Assembly (NCBI GenBank): GCA_009746045.1
Contig: RPFO01000213.1
Location: 2,460,834-2,524,833 of the forward strand
From: Mesostigma viride
Taxonomy: Eukaryota; Streptophyta; Mesostigmatophyceae; Mesostigmatales; Mesostigmataceae
Direction of reading: 5' to 3'
Length of the DNA: 64,000 nt
This document shows, one piece after another, positions 61,214 through 64,000 of this stretch; the stretch's first letter is position 1, and each line of letters opens with the position of its first letter. The notes under the pieces were generated by a model. The model had not been told where the DNA came from. It did no database searches and saw only the letters and a program-made list of their open reading frames with translations. The position numbers were made by a program, and so were the translations under genes.

Positions 61214-64000
61214 ATGGCGCCCACATCCCGGCTGGATGGCTCGGGGGATATCCACAATCTTGCGTCCGACGCAAGCGCGACGCATTCGCCCGGAGAGCAT
61301 GATGTATGTGAACCCCAAGGAGAAGGTCGCGGAGGCGTGCATGGCAGCCACCGGCCTCTCATTCCAGCCGCGTCTGCCAGTTATGCCGCCCATGACGGGT
61401 CTGAGCATGGCGTGGCTCATATCGATAGCATGAACCGGCGTCGTTCTCGCAGTGGTGATGTTGGTAGAGAGGCTCAAGATGTCGTCGGTGATGCAGTGGC
61501 AACCGCAAGTGCAGGCGATCGGGATGTAGCGGCGTCGTCGCTCGCGGGTGGCATGGTCGCGACGTCTGGTTTAAGGGACACCGTGGATAGCGTCTCGCAA
61601 CCCGACAAGGGAAAGCGTGCGTCGAGCAAGAAATCCAGGACAGGTAGACGGAACGGGGATGCAAGTGGCGAGCTTGGTGCGAATGCAGCAGCCGTGGCCA
61701 CGGGAACACTTGGCCTGGACGGGCCGGGGGGCAGCAGTAGAAACAACCGGTTGCTGGAAGGGCCTGGGGGGGCCGACCCGCTGCAACCGACCGCATCTCG
61801 CCCCGAGAGCGCCGCCCGGGCACAATCTGGAGGCGACCAAGGCCGGCTGGAGGAAGGCGCGGCAATCCAGGCGGAGGCCCATCTGGCAGGGGCCGCGGCA
61901 GGGGTCGACGTGGCGGGCCGCGGCGGGGGTGACCCTGGCGACAGCGTGGACGCGCGCGTCAAGGAGTGGCCTCGCGGCGGCCCCCGCAAGAAGGTCAAGG
62001 AGGGCGGCAAGGGGGGGGGAGGGGCGCACCGGCAGCCCGAGCCGCGTGGTCAGGGCGGCACGGCGAGCGGTGGCGCGGACCAGAATTTGTCAATGGACAC
62101 GGTGGAAGGGGCGGACGAGGAGGAAGGGAGCCGCTACGCGGTGATCGAGCCGGTGGGCCACAAGGGGGCCGGCGGGCTGGAATTGGCGACCCCTTGCACG
62201 GCGACGGTCACGGGGAGCGTGTATAGCCTCGGCGTGGAGTCGCAGGCGAGTGGGAGCCCCTCCGTGGAGGAGTGCCAGGGTGGGGGTGGGGGTGACGTTG
62301 TCAGCACGAGCCCGACGGGCAGTGCCAACTTCCGTGGCCTGCTGGACCAGCTCGATGCCGTCCCGGTGAACAACCTCCCCTCGCTCGCCGCCGAGGGCGG
62401 GAACACCAACACCGGCCCCGCAACATCGCTCGTGCATACCGCGGGCGAGCGGGGGGCAGGGGGGTCCCTGGTCGCATGGGGGGGAGGGAATGGGGGCGGC
62501 GGGGGCGGCGGCGGGGGTGACTCGGTGGCCATGAGCGCGGTCGCGGCCTCCAACAAGAACGAGCGCGTGAGGGCGGCCGCCGATGGTCCCGCCACCTCGC
62601 TCGGGAGCAGCGGCGGCGATTGGCACGTGGGCATCGGGCCGGGCCATGCTGGGGGAGCCACCGCCGCTGGTGTGGGGGCGGGCGCTGGTAGCAGTTTCTT
62701 GCGTGCGGATGCGGGAGCGGGGCAAGGGATGCCATCCGGTGCAGCGCAAGGGCAGGGCAACGAGAGCGTGCAGGACGAGGCGGCCCCGTTTGCGGCGGCG
62801 GCCGGTAGTGCCAGCATGCATGCTCCGGTCATGCCGGCGCGTGGTAGCAAGAGCACGCCGGGCGAGCTGGCGTTGTTCCGTGGGGGCCCTGGTGTGGCGC
62901 TGGGGGGCGCGGTGCATGGGAATGCAGGGCGGGAGGATGGGGTGCTGTCGCCTCCGACAAGCCCTGGGGACTTGGAGGAATATCATCCGCCGCGGCCGCG
63001 GGGGGGAAACAATGGCAAGCTCGTGGGGGGGGCGTGCAGTGAGGGGAGTCTGGAGCGGGGGAGCGCTGGTGGAGGCGGCAAGCGCAAGCGTGGGGGTGCC
63101 TCGGACAACGGGAGTGTGATGGAGGCGGAGGACGGGACTGGTCCCATCCCTCATCATCACGGGCATGCCTCGTACCGCCACGACAGGGATAGCAGCGTGG
63201 AGGCCGAAGAGACGATTGACCATCATGGGGCAGGGGGCTTGGCCAGGGGGGACCAAGGGATGGCCACCGCGAGCGATAACGGGCGGGGCGATCACGAGGG
63301 CGACAGCGGGGATAGTGGGGACGTGAACGGGGGGGGGATCAAGGAGGGCCACGGGGGCGGGAATGGGGCGGAAGGTGCGGCGGGGCGGGCGGGTGATGGT
63401 GACGGGAGTGATAACGAGCACAAGAACAACAGTGGCCATGGGGCGGGGTTTCTGGAGCGCGAGAGGGGGAATGGGGCCGGCAAGGCGGTCGGTGTCAAGG
63501 ACCTGGCACGGGAGAATGGGGACAGTGACGACGGGGAGCATGGGGGCAGCGGGCGCAACAACGGGGGCAGCATGCAGCATAAGGCAGGGAGCAACAGCAC
63601 CAGTGATGCCAAACGGCGGGCGGGACGCGGCGGGGCGGGCTTGGACAGCGCCCCTGTGGGTCATACCGCGGGGGGCGGGATGGGTCTGTCTTCGATTGGC
63701 CCGGCAAGGGCGGGCAGGGGGGAGGATGATGACAATATAGATAACATCGAGGGCAGTCAAGGGCACACGAACAGCCGGGAGGCGAACTGTATTGGTGGCG
63801 ACGGCACGGCGGCCGGCGCGGGTGGGCACGGTATCGCGAACAGCCGCGAGGCGCACTGCATCAGCGGGAGCAAGGACTCGGGGAGCTACGGTTGTGCGGC
63901 CGATGTGGTCTCCGATGGGAGCTTCCGCGTGGCCCACCCGTACTTTCCCCCGGCGAGCGGGAGTGACAGTGGGGAGAACGACACGGGGGCGGATAATGGC
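61214..64000 (+). CDS. Gly-rich disordered protein, 5' part of a larger gene (929 codons to the window end)
   Basis: ATG 61214 follows an in-frame TAG at 61208, and I read no stop in this frame through base 64000. The product is rich in G, A, D, S, R and N. It has a possible nuclear signal GPRKKVKEGG near residue 256, another basic cluster GGKRKRGG near 622, polyglycine at about 428, HHH and SDNG repeats, and near the end a repeated NSREANCIGG / NSREAHCISG. No catalytic domain is visible. It is one uninterrupted frame in GC-rich DNA. The overlapping minus-strand frame at 62090-63937 is Pro/Arg-rich and looks like its shadow. Function unknown; a nuclear or scaffold role is only suggested by composition. 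Confidence 0.6.
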   Translation, partial: MAPTSRLDGSGDIHNLASDASATHSPGEHDVCEPQGEGRGGVHGSHRPLIPAASASYAAHDGSEHGVAHIDSMNRRRSRSGDVGREAQDVVGDAVATASAGDRDVAASSLAGGMVATSGLRDTVDSVSQPDKGKRASSKKSRTGRRNGDASGELGANAAAVATGTLGLDGPGGSSRNNRLLEGPGGADPLQPTASRPESAARAQSGGDQGRLEEGAAIQAEAHLAGAAAGVDVAGRGGGDPGDSVDARVKEWPRGGPRKKVKEGGKGGGGAHRQPEPRGQGGTASGGADQNLSMDTVEGADEEEGSRYAVIEPVGHKGAGGLELATPCTATVTGSVYSLGVESQASGSPSVEECQGGGGGDVVSTSPTGSANFRGLLDQLDAVPVNNLPSLAAEGGNTNTGPATSLVHTAGERGAGGSLVAWGGGNGGGGGGGGGDSVAMSAVAASNKNERVRAAADGPATSLGSSGGDWHVGIGPGHAGGATAAGVGAGAGSSFLRADAGAGQGMPSGAAQGQGNESVQDEAAPFAAAAGSASMHAPVMPARGSKSTPGELALFRGGPGVALGGAVHGNAGREDGVLSPPTSPGDLEEYHPPRPRGGNNGKLVGGACSEGSLERGSAGGGGKRKRGGASDNGSVMEAEDGTGPIPHHHGHASYRHDRDSSVEAEETIDHHGAGGLARGDQGMATASDNGRGDHEGDSGDSGDVNGGGIKEGHGGGNGAEGAAGRAGDGDGSDNEHKNNSGHGAGFLERERGNGAGKAVGVKDLARENGDSDDGEHGGSGRNNGGSMQHKAGSNSTSDAKRRAGRGGAGLDSAPVGHTAGGGMGLSSIGPARAGRGEDDDNIDNIEGSQGHTNSREANCIGGDGTAAGAGGHGIANSREAHCISGSKDSGSYGCAADVVSDGSFRVAHPYFPPASGSDSGENDTGADNG

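Noticed and set aside
62090-63937. 615-codon minus-strand frame
   Set aside because: It overlaps a longer, uninterrupted plus-strand frame with more protein-like composition; the minus frame is Pro/Arg/Ala shadow.

Overview
The window looks like nuclear DNA of a unicellular eukaryote, probably an alga or other protist. The evidence is spliced genes with GT-AG introns, a secreted zinc nuclease split over about 8 kb, LINE and LTR retroelements, long mini- and microsatellites, and an interstitial block of plant/alga-type telomere repeat (TTTAGGG)n at 29537-29606. The species cannot be named from the sequence. Several long open frames are not genes: the minisatellite at 7.76-10.33 kb is open in many frames, and the 615-codon minus-strand frame at 62.1-63.9 kb is the shadow of a plus-strand gene.

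Layout. (1) 1-6.7 kb, minus strand: one large gene of at least 11 exons coding a charged, SR/P-rich, coiled-coil protein. Most introns carry copies of a ~22-bp imperfect palindrome, which is also amplified as a 58-bp satellite at 6.75-7.73 kb. (2) 7.76-10.87 kb: a 30-bp minisatellite followed by a 37-bp tandem repeat. (3) 12.24-15.92 kb, plus strand: a four-exon, 1018-residue gene with DDE-transposase-like motifs; all three introns carry the same palindrome. (4) 16.5-28.2 kb, plus strand: two orphan ORFs, then a densely packed virus-like morphogenesis cassette. It has a zinc-finger basic protein, a penton-like protein, an amphipathic peptide, a jelly-roll major capsid candidate and a lectin-like fibre. 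The core is intact and the flanking genes are frameshifted. No polymerase, integrase, ATPase or protease is visible, so it resembles the capsid half of an endogenous polinton-like virus. (5) 28.2-32.7 kb: a foldback element, a 162-bp tandem repeat, telomere repeats and a LINE ORF1 fragment. (6) 32.8-34.5 kb, minus strand: an intronless host gene with an AIR9/A9-like domain. (7) 37.3-51.7 kb: a nest of retroelements. It holds three ORF1-only LINE copies with (TTAA)n tails and a shared 3' hairpin, a LINE RT remnant, and a young 7.6-kb LTR retrotransposon inserted in one ORF1 copy (TSD GGGGC, LTR ends AGTTAG/CTAACT, domain order GAG-INT-PR-RT-RH). (8) 52.3-60.3 kb, minus strand: an S1/P1 nuclease gene whose introns contain four tandem arrays, including 676 bp of (AAGT)n. 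(9) 61.2-64.0 kb, plus strand: the start of a Gly-rich, disordered protein frame of at least 929 codons that runs off the window.

Many reading-frame breaks are single-base changes. In the 1-6.7 kb gene all four look like one-base deletions in or beside G-rich runs, so consensus errors must be excluded before calling decay.
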